Shown: piece after piece, positions 10,560-20,260 of the stretch
Position numbering within the stretch: the stretch's first letter is position 1
Layout of the letters: each line of letters opens with the position of its first letter
From: Polymyxa betae
Lineage: Eukaryota; Endomyxa; Phytomyxea; Plasmodiophorida; Plasmodiophoridae
DNA: 64,000 bases
NCBI GenBank assembly: GCA_003693705.1
Contig: RBZT01000809.1
Span: forward strand, 78,378-142,377
Reading direction: 5' to 3'
Translations under genes and position numbers: made by a program
Notes under the pieces: model-generated
Told to the model about the DNA's origin: nothing
The model's database searches: none
Seen by the model: the letters and a program-made list of their open reading frames with translations, nothing else

Positions 10560-12142
10560 ATGGGGGTGCTGCTGCTCGTGATCGCTGCTGTTGCGGCGGC
10601 GATCGCCTCGGCTCAGGATTATTCAAATGGTTGGAATCCGCCGGATGGTCCCAAAGAGAAGGCGCCCCAACATTCCGGATACATCCCGATTTCCACCAAC
10701 GCCTACACGTTCTATTGGCTGTTCGAATCGCGAACACATCCAGAAAAAGCACCTCTGGTGATCTGGTTAACTGGAGGGCCTGGCTGTGCTTCCGAATTGT
10801 AAAACATACGTCACGTTTCAAGGTGAGATTGATCAAGACCTTGCAGGGCCGTATTCTATGAGCAAGGCCCGTTCCGGTTCGAGAAAGACGGCATTCGTAT
10901 CAACAATTACGCTTGGAATGAGGTCGCCAATCTCCTGTTTGTAGATCAGCCACGAAGCACCGGGTTTAGCTTCGTAGATGGGAGCTCGAATGAGCAGTTT
11001 AATCGGGATGAGGTCGGATGCGACAAGAGACGCCCTGGAAACCTTCTGACATCGTCTTGGTAGAAATCAATTAGCGATGATATGTACGAGTTTCTGCAGG
11101 GATTCGTGCAGCAATGTCCGGAGTATGCTGATCGTGATGTTTATATCACCGGTGAGAGCTATGCTGGACATTATATTCCTGTATTCGCCAGTAGAGTTGT
11201 ACAAGGAAATCGAAACGGTGATGGTCTCCCAATCGCTCTGAAAGGTAATTTCAAGGTTTTGGCAAATCAATCCAGTTTTTTTGATGATTTTGTGTATTCT
11301 GTGTTGCAACTAATTGCTGAGATCGTTGATCAGGAGTGGCAATCGGGAACGGCTGGGTGAATGCATTCTATCAATTTCCAGCCATGATTGAGTATGCAAA
11401 AAAGCACGACTTAATAGTCGACGATGAAGACAAACGTCGCGATCTAGACATCCTCGCCCAAAACTGCCAACTTCGCATAAAATCGGATCCGTCGCAAAGT
11501 CGCGAATCGTTCGAATATTGTGCTTCTATCGAGAACTATCTGCTCGGCGACCCGGCCGTACAGACCCGTCATTTCAATTATTACGATATCCGGATAGAAT
11601 GCGGCCCGCACGACGAATGCTACGACTTCTCGCAGCTCGATCAGCTGCTTGCCGAAGGCGATGTCAAATCGAGCCTGGGCGTGGACCCGCGCGCCGATTG
11701 GGATGCTTGCGATGTCAACGTCTGGAACAATCTGGTCTCGGACCAGAAGCTGGCCTGCGACGCCTTCGTCCCGGGCCTGCTGGAGGCCGGCGTTCGTGTC
11801 TTAATCTATACGGGCGTGGAAGACTTTCTCTGCAATCACATCGGTACTGAAGCCTGGGTTTCAGCAATGAAATGGCCCGGGCAGAAGGTCTGTCCTCTAT
11901 AACGGTTGACGCCGCTGTGGTAATTGTCTGATTAGGAGCTGACATCTCAAAGCTGGTCGTCGTGGTTCGCCTTAGGCGAAGAGGCGGGCCGGTTTAAACA
12001 GAGCAAGAACTTTCTGATGGTAGAAGTCAATGAATCGGGCCATATGGTGCCGATGGACCAGCCCGAGCGAGCTCTCGAGCTTCTGAAAGCGCTTCTGGGC
12101 GATTTCCACCTGGAAGGCCCTCCGACACTAGCTATCGATTAG
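10560..12142 (+). CDS. Serine carboxypeptidase (peptidase S10 family)
   Basis: Exons 10560-10798, 10847-11012, 11064-11244, 11334-11887 and 11936-12142. A signal peptide ([18 protein letters not shown]) precedes the mature enzyme. Family landmarks in order: [11 protein letters not shown] (oxyanion hole), [28 protein letters not shown] (nucleophile Ser), [19 protein letters not shown] (catalytic Asp region) and [12 protein letters not shown] (catalytic His). S10 enzymes remove C-terminal residues from peptides in vacuole/lysosome or outside the cell. All three triad positions are present. An oddity is [10 protein letters not shown], where the family usually has DQPVGTGFSY, so two residues near the active site differ. 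The Asp motif GVEDFLCN departs slightly from GDxDxxCN. About 448 residues, normal for the family. Confidence 0.93.
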
Positions 12143-12276
12143 TGTCGAGATAAAAGTTTCATTTCTCTGGTTTTGCTTATTCAGCTCGGTAAACGACAGA
12201 ATAAGTTTTAAGACTGGCAATATAAAATCACATGTTCAAAGTATAGATATAGAATTAAAATAATATCACGACGGTA

Positions 12277-14631
12277 TTAACACATTGAATCGAACCGGGC
12301 ACGTTTCAGTCGAGGTTGCCTTTTCTCGAGCACAACGATCGGTGAAGGCGGCGCATCATTGGTCTCCTGCTGCTGCAATTTCTTGGGCGGCCTGCCGAGC
12401 CGTTTCCCGTGAACACTGAGCGTGACTCCATCGGAAGTCTTGGACATAATCCTGGAAATCGGCCGTTGCCGCTTCCTGCAGAACGACGGCAGCGCCGGTA
12501 CCAGCTCGACGTCGCGAATCCTGTTCAGCGTAATCGCCCATTGAGCGGCTTCACGTTGACTCCTGCGTAACGGTCCATTGCTGACATCACCATGAGCAGG
12601 CTCGGGCGGCGGTGGCGGTGCAACAATCTCCAACAACGTATCAGGGTCTTCGATCTCGATACGAATGCCTTCATTGATGAAGACGCCGTGGATTTCTTCT
12701 CGTCGATGGACGCGAACCCTCAGAGTCGACAGCGTCTCCACAGCGTCGAGCCTGATCGGAATCGCCTTGGATCCTTGGAACAGATCTTGCAGGTAGCCCT
12801 GCTTCAGGACGGTACGACGTCGGCTGCGACGAACGCAGGTGGCGCAGACGAACTGATCGACATATTGGGCGGCCTCATCAACAATACCACCACATTCGCC
12901 GTGGAACCAATTCTCACAGACATCACATGATATAAACCATCTCGACATATCACTTGGTCTGGTGCAGAAACAGAATTGAACATGATCCTGCAAGCCGTAC
13001 GCCGGAGCTGATAACGATGCCGCCACGGAATCCACCAGATTTCTCACGACTTCATGAACCGCCAAACGATTCAGATGAGCGTCCAAAGCCACGTCCGTCG
13101 ACTTGAAATCCACGATCGTGGCCAAGGTTGGCGGCCGGGCAAGCACGACGCGTTTCTCGGCGACGGGACGGCAGAGATCATCGAGTGCGACTTCATGGCA
13201 GATGTGCGGCTCAGAGGCGATCGCCAGAGCGCGATCAAAATCGGTAACTTCGGGCAGAGCGACCGGCTTCGACGGCCTCTCAACAACGACGGCGGCGACC
13301 GGTGCAGGGGAAGATGGCGGCGGCGGCTTGTTGCGATTCAAGTATGCGTCGAAGATGCGTTGGCGACGAGCGCGGGCGTCGAAATCGTCATTGCGAGGCT
13401 GTGACCATTCCTGGGAGACGCTCTGCCTGAGCCAAGCTTTAGCAGCGTTGTTCTCTTTGATCTGAGCCTCGAGATGCCGCCTCAGCAGCCACAGCTCACA
13501 GCAGATCTCGTCGTCGTCTTCGCAGAGCTGCAGCGGGTCGATATCGTCAGCGATCGACTCGATGAAGAAGTGCAGCGACGAATTCGGGCGTCGAGGGCGG
13601 CGGTCGCCAGGTGCAGGCGTCCCTGATAGGAAGAAACGCGCCGTTAATGGGTCGTAGAGCGGCGGCGGGAACATATATTGAAGATCAGATGAACGACATT
13701 CACCAGGCTGGATTAAAGCAGATGCAACAGCATACTGCAGATCCAAAGATCGGAACGCCCCATGGCGGCGGATCAGTACGGGCGTCTCGCCATCGCCTTC
13801 GAACCGAACGTAGAAAGAGGCGCGCGCCACCCTGCCGGATGTGGAGCCTAGATCGGCGGCGACGACCGGGCTTGTATTGGCGTCGATACGTTGTTTGTAT
13901 CGCATCGAGCGAGGCGTGGCGTCGACATCATCGGTGCGGTCTTCTTCATCCCAGATATGACGATAATTCAGCTCTGAGGGAGGAATTCGAAACAGATCTT
14001 CAGAGGGCGGTGACGACGACGAGAGCGCCTCCAGATCGTGAACGGGCTCGAAGAATCCGTTGATAATACGCCAGGCTTTAGTGCCGGGTAGTTCGGTGAT
14101 GGGTGCAGGAGGTGGTAGAGGCGGCGGCGGAGGCTTGCGCGGCTCAGCTTTGAAATCGAATCGGGCCGGCGGCATCGTTGATAGGCGAGCACCGAGCCGA
14201 TCGGCACGCTGTCTGACCTGACATCGCCACCTTCGACAGTACCATTGCGGTGTACTGACACAAGCGCCATGGGCCAGCGCGCCGCACCCGCATTGCCTGG
14301 CGCTGACGACGTCGCAGACGCGACCGCATTCGTGACAGAGATGGTCGTCGACGACGGCTGCCGGATACTCCTGGGTCAACGCGATCTGGTCCAAAATCTG
14401 ATGAAGACGAGGCAGAGCACCACGACGACGATACCCGGATTTCAGCGTCGGCAGCGGCGGCGCGTTCGATAGGCGCACGGCGGTCGGATGAGGCAGCGAC
14501 GACGGCGGTCGCGGGCGACGTTTGGAGATAATGTCGCGGGCCAGGCGTGTGACCGCCTTGGATAGAAGATGGTCATGGAGAGGAGCTGGGTCGTAGCCCG
14601 CCTCGATGACGGCATCAGCCGCCGTCTGCAT
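12277..14631 (-). CDS. PHD-finger protein with AT-hook, intronless, 784 aa
   Basis: One uninterrupted frame of 784 codons, unlike its multi-exon neighbours, and visibly richer in G+C. Around residues 95-140 there is a Cys-rich cluster (CHECGRVCD..CGCGALAHGAC) resembling a RING/PHD-like zinc site. Residues ~550-596 form a canonical PHD finger (CFCTRPSDMSRWFISCDVC, then ENWFHGEC and CATC) with the aromatic cage W expected for H3K4me-binding PHD fingers. Near residue 740 is an AT-hook-like GKRLGRPPKK. The remainder is low-complexity, proline- and arginine-rich (RPPPP runs). It is probably a nuclear chromatin reader; partner enzyme and target are unknown. Lack of introns and high GC could mean a retrocopy or transferred gene. 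Confidence 0.8.
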   Translation of the reverse strand: MQTAADAVIEAGYDPAPLHDHLLSKAVTRLARDIISKRRPRPPSSLPHPTAVRLSNAPPLPTLKSGYRRRGALPRLHQILDQIALTQEYPAAVVDDHLCHECGRVCDVVSARQCGCGALAHGACVSTPQWYCRRWRCQVRQRADRLGARLSTMPPARFDFKAEPRKPPPPPLPPPAPITELPGTKAWRIINGFFEPVHDLEALSSSSPPSEDLFRIPPSELNYRHIWDEEDRTDDVDATPRSMRYKQRIDANTSPVVAADLGSTSGRVARASFYVRFEGDGETPVLIRRHGAFRSLDLQYAVASALIQPGECRSSDLQYMFPPPLYDPLTARFFLSGTPAPGDRRPRRPNSSLHFFIESIADDIDPLQLCEDDDEICCELWLLRRHLEAQIKENNAAKAWLRQSVSQEWSQPRNDDFDARARRQRIFDAYLNRNKPPPPSSPAPVAAVVVERPSKPVALPEVTDFDRALAIASEPHICHEVALDDLCRPVAEKRVVLARPPTLATIVDFKSTDVALDAHLNRLAVHEVVRNLVDSVAASLSAPAYGLQDHVQFCFCTRPSDMSRWFISCDVCENWFHGECGGIVDEAAQYVDQFVCATCVRRSRRRTVLKQGYLQDLFQGSKAIPIRLDAVETLSTLRVRVHRREEIHGVFINEGIRIEIEDPDTLLEIVAPPPPPEPAHGDVSNGPLRRSQREAAQWAITLNRIRDVELVPALPSFCRKRQRPISRIMSKTSDGVTLSVHGKRLGRPPKKLQQQETNDAPPSPIVVLEKRQPRLKRARFDSMC

Positions 14632-14639
14632 ATATTAGA

Positions 14640-16558
14640 GGAAGGGACAGAGCAGCGCCAAAGGCACTATGGTCATATAGACACAGGTCACCAGAACTCC
14701 GTACGCAATTTCATACGTTTTTTCCCCGACAGGTTTCTGATCTTCTTTACAATGAGGGGTTGGAGACGCGGCCACCTCTACTGATTCCTGATTGTATCGT
14801 TTGAAGTGCTACAGATGACAAAGACATAGACAGTTTTGTTTCATTTTTTCCCACGTGCGTTCTGAGTACCAGAATAAAAAGGGGCAATTGACGCAAGTTT
14901 TTTCGACGACTTTTTCGTAGTTGCAGTAAAGTGCCTATACAACCGGTCTAGGATCACCCGTCGCTATACAATGTCAACGACCTTCGATAGCAAGCTCCTG
15001 TGCCACTATCAGAAGTAAGCAAATCAAGGATGACAGATCTCAATCGTTGGTTGGAAAGATCAGCAGGCGCAAGATAGTTGGCTGGGTCAGGCATGTTGTT
15101 AGCTGGCGACCCAGTCGTTGCCTCGAACGGTGACGGCACGAGCTGCGGCCGTAGCGGCCCCGGGTCTGGCAGCTCGGAATGACGTTCTAAGCTTGGTTGT
15201 GGGAAGTGATCATAACCCGGATGAGTCCGAAAGACCGCGGTCTCCGATCATTGGTTCGAATGCATCCCTATCCTGATCGCCGCTAATCAATTTATTACAA
15301 ACTTTCACGACAAGTCATATTGCCTTACTTTATTAAAGCCAACGCCGCAAAACTTGGATGGGTACCATCAATGGTCAATGGATAATAAAAAACGAGATTA
15401 ACAAATCGAATACCTAGATCCATGAATGAGGGTCTTTCCTAAAAGAATATCAAACTGCTGGGAAATGGTGATAGGCCGTTATATGCAACATTTTTACAGG
15501 AACGATCGTTAATAAACTTGTGTAGATACATCGCCCATAAATCTCAGAGACGTTCAAGTTGTAATGAATGGTCTTCTGCTACAGTAGTTACTGTCTATCT
15601 ACAGTGTAAGAAGCAAGAGCCTCGAATAAAAACCAGCAATTTTGAACAATAGAAATCCGTCTTATGAGGCAGGCCTGGAGAAAGTTCTCCAGCAACGACA
15701 AGCCGTACTCTTCATGGGTCAAGACCTGCGACATTTACCTCAAGGGAGGGAAATTCGTGTTTCGTATTCGGCCCGCTGGGACAATATTGATGTTAACAAA
15801 ACCATATCCTGGCCCGTTATCAGGAAAAAAATGAGGAACCAATCCGGGAGCGTGCTGAAAAGTACCCAGCAATCGCGGCTGCGCCGGCCACATAATGTGG
15901 CGGAAGGCGGGAGCTCTATAAGTTGATCTAAAAATGGTCTAAACTCAGTGACGCAGTTTGTCTAGAAATACGGTAAAGTGGTAAACATTACTATTTGGTA
16001 CCGTAGGTATTAAGCAATCGCAGTGGGCTGCCTGCAATAAACAGTTGAAGGACGCGCAGCCCACGGCACAGTTTTTGTTTCACAGTCGCGCAGAAACAAT
16101 TGTTTGAGGTTCCGTTTGAGGGGTTCTCTATCCATTATCTTCATTTATTATTGTGATCTTGAGATAGAAAGCTATCGTTCACAGCACGCGTGCTTAGAAA
16201 TATTTACGAGCGAATTATACCATCTGCAGGTGGTCAACTTTAGTTCAAATCGCAACATCAAAGACACTAATATCACATCAAAACAACAAAGACACGAATG
16301 TTTTACAAGAAGGCTTAATTCGATAACAGGTTTATTTTTTCTTCAGTTACCTGCAAGAAAGATACCTTTACAATCAAGAGCAAATCCAAATTCCAACCAA
16401 AACGCAAACAGAAATCGAAACTCCACAAACCGCTCACGCTCTCAAAGACCAGCGATTCTGGTTCTGGTCGGCTTCATCAACTGTGGCGACTGACATTGAA
16501 GGAAAAGTCAAACTGGCAGTTATGAACGACTGATGTGGTCCTAGCAACGAAACACCTG
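14640..16558. other. 1.9-kb region without supported genes
   Basis: Only short frames occur. A minus-strand 61-codon frame at 15139-14954 (rich in SPANNMPDPANYLAP) and a plus-strand 94-codon frame at 15642-15926 look coding-like for short stretches, but neither has a recognised domain. Both could be relics of mobile elements because the following 4 kb is full of them. No tRNA or rRNA was recognised. Confidence 0.35.
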
Positions 16559-16563
16559 AAGCT

Positions 16564-16819
16564 TGTGGTAATTTAGAGAGCTCTACAGCTCAGGGATGAG
16601 ATCTCAGATCCCTCTACCAACGTCGACACACGATCTAAAGGATCAAAATAGTGTGTGTGTGTGTGTGTATGTTAGTTGTTAGTTAAGGTATGTTAGTTAA
16701 GGTAATGCGCAAAAAGCGCGTAAGTGTGCTATGTCCAGCGACGACGTAGGTCGTGCTGATAACAAAACAAAAGATAAAATCTAAAGAAAAATTATAAAAT
16801 AACGTCAACGGACGTTACA
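16564..16819 (-). repeat. 3' LTR of the deleted gypsy element
   Basis: 256-bp LTR bounded by TGTGGTAATT on the left and GACGTTACA on the right. Its last 60 bp recur exactly at 17287-17346 as the remaining 5' LTR. That shared block ends in a short palindrome, AACGTC-AACG-GACGTT. A (TG)n run lies inside at about 16652-16670. Confidence 0.85.
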
Positions 16820-16847
16820 CCGCCGTCTCAACATAAAGAGCTACAGG

Positions 16848-17297
16848 TTATGAAAGAGCAGCTAAGAGCGAAGAAGCATTAGGTAGTTTGGATAAACAGC
16901 GCTTGACGAATACCGGGGCATCAGAATAGATTTGTAGTAAAGGTTCCCAAGTACGATCGGATTGCTCAAATCCTTTCCAAGCAACCAAAACTTCCCACGT
17001 TTGCGAAGATTGATTGAAACGACTGTCCAGAAGCGCCTCCAATTCATAACCATCACCATCGAAGGCAACCTGCTCGAACAATTCCTCGGTATCCTCTAAG
17101 GATGAATCACAATACAATCGTAGACGCAAAGCATGCACTTCCGTGCGAATCTGAGTAATGAGATTCTCAACAGTGAATATATAATCAGATAACACCTCAA
17201 CAATTCTGTGAGGCCCAGACCAGCGAACCGATATTTTAGACCTTTTCCGATTCAGCATATTGGAGACCAAAACAAAATCACCACGGTAACAAAACAA
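16848..17297 (-). pseudogene. Pol polyprotein C-terminal fragment: integrase tail plus chromodomain
   Basis: An open frame of 149 codons inside the deleted LTR element. Residues ~6-50 (GDFVLVSNMLNRKRSKISVR then WSGPHRIVEVLSDYIFTVE) are the GPY/F module at the end of Ty3/gypsy integrases. Residues ~85-135 (ELEALLDSRFNQSS, WEVLVAWKGFEQSDRTWEPL) are a chromodomain, which in chromoviruses steers integration toward particular chromatin. The first few codons come from the truncated 5' LTR, so the frame begins as an LTR-pol fusion. It has no frameshift or stop and may be young, or kept by selection as a small chromodomain protein; the former is simpler. I treat it as a remnant. Confidence 0.85.
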
Positions 17298-17417
17298 AAG
17301 ATAAAATCTAAAGAAAAATTATAAAATAACGTCAACGGACGTTACAAAGCTGTACAGAATCTTGAATGGCCAGAAGGTTGTTCCGGCTATGTTTACTCCA
17401 CTTCACGTACGCTAGAA

Positions 17418-18210
17418 GGGATCATCATCTCGTTCATCATGGCTCTCGCAGCGTTTCCGCGGCTCAGACGAGGTATAGACCCAGATAAAAGCCGCGAGAT
17501 CGAGTAAAGGCAATCTGACTGCTGCAATACGACCACTCGATCGAAAAGAATGTGGACAACGAAGAACCCTCGATCGAGCCATCTCGATCAGAATCGCGAG
17601 TCCCCGAATCTGATCCAAATTCTTGGCTTCTTGCTTTCGGAATAGTTATATTCCATTAAGACGATACACAAAGGCAAACTTCTACTTTCAGATCCTCATC
17701 AGGCTATTCTCATAGAGCGATTTTGTGCTTTATTGAGTTAAATTAGCTGGGATCATGATCTCCTAGCTAGATCAAGGCTCTCGCAGCGATGTTACGGCTG
17801 AGACGAGGCTTGACAGCTATTGAAGCCGCCAGATCGAGTTACGACGATCTGATTGCTGAAAAACGACCGTCTTAAACAGCATGACGACACAGGAGAACGT
17901 TCGAGGCGGCCATTCGAATCCAATTGTGTCGAGGTCACAAAATCCGCGATTCTCAGCCCGATCCAGGATCTCACAATAATAGCCATAACATCTCATCAAT
18001 ATACAAAAACAAATTTCTACTTTCAAATCCCTTCAAGCTATTTTCGTAGAGTGAATTGGCAGTTTATTGAATTAAAATTAACAGGGATCATCATTTCTTT
18101 GATCATGGCTCTCGCGGCGATTCCAGGGCTGAGACGAGGTTAGACAAGTATTAAAGCCGCCAGATCGAGTTTCGTCGATCGGATTGCTGTAAAACGACCC
18201 TTTCTGGAAT
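17418..18210. repeat. Diverged tandem repeat, ~333-bp unit, about 2.4 copies
   Basis: Three copies of a block that starts GGGATCAT at 17418, 17749 and 18084 (spacing 331 and 335 bp). Each runs through GGCTCTCGC(A/G)GCG, then GACGAGG, GCC(G/C)(C/G)(C/G)AGATCGAGT and (A/T)TGCTG-x-AA-x-ACGACC. Between copies 1-2 and 2-3 the second half of the unit also matches (TTCTACTTTCA-x-ATCC, then TTTATTGA-x-TTAAA). The copies are clearly homologous but diverged. On the minus strand all three give similar short peptides (TRSGGFN-x-C-x-x-SSQP), which could be a decayed coding repeat or chance. Function unknown. Confidence 0.75.
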
Positions 18211-18211
18211 G

Positions 18212-18319
18212 ATGACAGAAGTTGCGGCAGTATCTCAGACGCGTCGGAAACGAAGAATTCCGGATAAGTCAAAGATTACATGTTATAACTGTCAAAAGAA
18301 AGGGCACTGCGGACGATGA
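18212..18319 (+). pseudogene. Retroelement gag zinc-knuckle relic
   Basis: A 35-codon frame beginning at an ATG and ending at TGA 18317-18319. After a basic stretch (RRKRRIPDKSK) it shows ITCYNCQKKGHCGR, the first three ligands of a CCHC zinc knuckle (CX2CX4H). The fourth Cys is missing because the frame stops. This motif is typical of nucleocapsid/gag proteins of LTR retrotransposons, where it binds the element RNA. The surroundings are full of element debris, so a degraded gag is the simplest reading. Confidence 0.6.
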
Positions 18320-18608
18320 ACAACACGCTGTCGGAATTGAGGTTAATGTAATGGGCATGGATACTAGGTGTACCCGAAATCGCCGACTAGTGCCTCAAGT
18401 CGAACCAGAAGATTACCGAGTACTCAAGCGATATCGTCTAGGATATCACGCTCTGATTGCTGAAGGCATTGTACCAACGTCCGCGGAGGCCACACAGCAT
18501 GCTAACATTGATTGGTGTTTAACAGTGATTTTTTCCAAATGCCGGAAGAACATGACAAAATAGTGGGAATGCCGTCCGAGATTTTGCCGACGAAAGACCA
18601 ATTGTGGT

Positions 18609-18932
18609 CCAGATGATGTGTTGAAAATGTTGAAGAGGCTCGACGATCACCGTTTAACTTTTGAGGAATCCGAAATAGTTTTGACTGGATGCCTGAAGCT
18701 AAATCCAACTCTGTTGGAATCTTGAGCGGCATACTTTGAACTGTTGGATCCAGCAGAGGAGGAGTGATCTCCGATCAATATCTCTGTACAATTAGCGCAA
18801 GACTTGGACTCTGAAGATCTTGACATCTTACCTCCTCACTCGGCTTCTGATGCCATAACATCTTTGAAATCATTTTCATGGATCAAGGAGTTTGTACTTC
18901 TGCTACTCGCCTTTAACGAAATTTCCAAATAG
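18609..18932 (+). pseudogene. Decayed ORF with two in-frame TGA stops
   Basis: Reading from CCA at 18609, the frame gives protein-like sequence (PDDVLKMLKRLDDHRLTFEE, then SEIVLTGCLKLNPTLLES). It is broken by TGA at 18723-18725 and again at 18765-18767 and continues with similar quality (AAYFELLDPAEEE, QLAQDLDSEDLDILPP) to TAG at 18930-18932. The amphipathic, charged character holds across the stops, which suggests a recently broken gene or element ORF. No family recognised. TGA recoding is unlikely because TGA ends many intact genes here. Confidence 0.4.
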
Positions 18933-19299
18933 CCATGAAAGTGCTTGTGTTTGCTTGCCTTTTAATACCTCGGTTCAGATTAGATGATATATATTGTCAT
19001 CAACGACTCAATCCAACGAGTCGATTTCATCTGGCATTGACTCTACATCAGAATGTGTCCGTCAGGTCGTTATTTTTCAGATTGTCCTCACACCACTTAT
19101 AGAGAGGTCGCAGGCGTAACGGATTCCAGAGCTTACAGGAGTCTCAAATTCCCTGTACACCAATCCTTTCTCAGACCAGCACAAGCCCTGAACCTGTGTA
19201 ATGTTTAATCCAAATGTGACTACAAACCATTCCTAATTTTTTATAGTGGAAGAATACTGTTTGTATTCCAGGACGAAACTGATGTCATGATCCCCGACG

Positions 19300-20260
19300 C
19301 CTGTTCCCTCCTACACATCAGCCAAACTCTTCTCCACGAAGGTGCAGCTGTTCTCAGATACCCAAAAAAGGCGGCGACCCATCGAACCCAGCCGACTGGC
19401 GCGGTATATCGCGCTCCAGAGCCATCTCAAGAAACTCTACGATTCCTGTGTCCGTGAAACCCTGCGACATCACAAGTGGACAGCGACCCACCCACTACAA
19501 ATGGGTTTCCAACGCGGCCTCGGCGCCACGGACGCTGTGTACGTCGCCGATGAACTCCTCACCAAGTATGACCGCCTTGGACTGCACCTGACCGTCGCCC
19601 TGCTGGATATCCGGAAGGCGTATGATCGTGCGCCTCGCGGATTCCACTGGAAGAAACTGGGACGCGCGAAGTTTTTATTTTTCTTTTACTTGTTTATTCT
19701 GATATTGATATATATATATGAGGTTCCCCCCTAACCTCTCTGCGGACTCCGCAACCTCTTCTCTTCTTACTAATAATACAATTAGAGTTCTTTGTCTCTC
19801 TCTCAACACGTGTCAATTCTGTCTCTCTTTCATCTCTGTTTTAAAATTGGTCTTCCGACCTCTGGTCGTCTTAGAAACTGCGGGATCGCGGCGGCGCCTC
19901 CAAGAGTAATCTCGGGTCTCAGCAAGGCCGAGGCCGCGCTCATCAGGTTCGACCAACTCGGCGGTTTCCGATGTCCCGGCCTGCCGATCTCCAAGAAGCG
20001 CTTCCTCATCATCGCCTGGACCCGCCCACGCTGCGAGTATGGCCTCGCCATCGCTTCACACTGTGACGCCGTGCTCAAGTCGGTCGACAAGCTGATGATG
20101 CGAGCGAACGGTAAATTTATCGGATCCCGCCGCGGCTCCATCCTGACGATGCGCTTGACCGGAATCATCCCCGCCGCCATCTTACGCCAGCGCTTTATCC
20201 ATTCCCTCCAAGCCCGTAGTGAGCCCATGGCCGGGTGTCGTTCCGGGGTCAGTAACGGCG
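19300..20260 (+). pseudogene. Broken non-LTR (LINE-type) reverse transcriptase
   Basis: Two pieces of a LINE-type RT are visible. From about 19360, across one frameshift near 19400, comes PKKGGDPSNPADWRGIS, then LQSHLKKLYDSCVRETLRHH, MGFQRGLGATDAVYVADELL and LDIRKAYDRAPRG, the last being the RT palm motif with its first catalytic Asp. The FADD-type motif is missing: from 19670 to about 19910 the sequence is unrelated, T-rich DNA. RT-distal sequence then resumes (LSKAEAALIRFDQLGGFRCP, WTRPRCEYGLAIASHCDAVL, LMMRANGKFIG). The copy is therefore interrupted or internally replaced and cannot encode an active enzyme. It is GC-richer than its surroundings. Confidence 0.7.

Larger units (their letters stand above)
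16559..17351 (-). mobile_element. Internally deleted Ty3/gypsy-type LTR retrotransposon with 5-bp TSD
   Basis: The element spans 16564-17346 in minus orientation and is flanked by a 5-bp direct repeat AAGCT (16559-16563 and 17347-17351), a target-site duplication. The 3' LTR is 16564-16819 (256 bp). It begins TG and ends CA in either orientation and is preceded in the element by a purine-rich GAGACGGCGG, as expected for a polypurine tract. The 5' end retains only the first 60 bp of the LTR (17287-17346), identical to 16760-16819, joined directly to the end of the polyprotein gene. Primer-binding site, gag, protease, RT and most of integrase are gone. The clean TSD shows that it inserted as a full element and was deleted internally afterwards. 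Confidence 0.85.

Noticed and set aside
15210-15245. Hammerhead-ribozyme-like CGGATGAGTCCGAAAGAC
   Set aside because: It resembles the CUGAUGA...GAAA core, but the first element is altered and no complementary stem II or stem III partner sequence surrounds it.
15245-15275. GGTTCGAATGC resembling a tRNA T-arm
   Set aside because: No D-arm, anticodon stem or acceptor stem pairs at the correct distances.
16652-16670. (TG)n microsatellite
   Set aside because: Real but lies inside the LTR; not an independent feature of interest.
18609-18932. TGA recoding or selenocysteine to explain the open-but-interrupted frame
   Set aside because: TGA is used as a genuine stop by several intact genes here, and no SECIS-like structure was seen.
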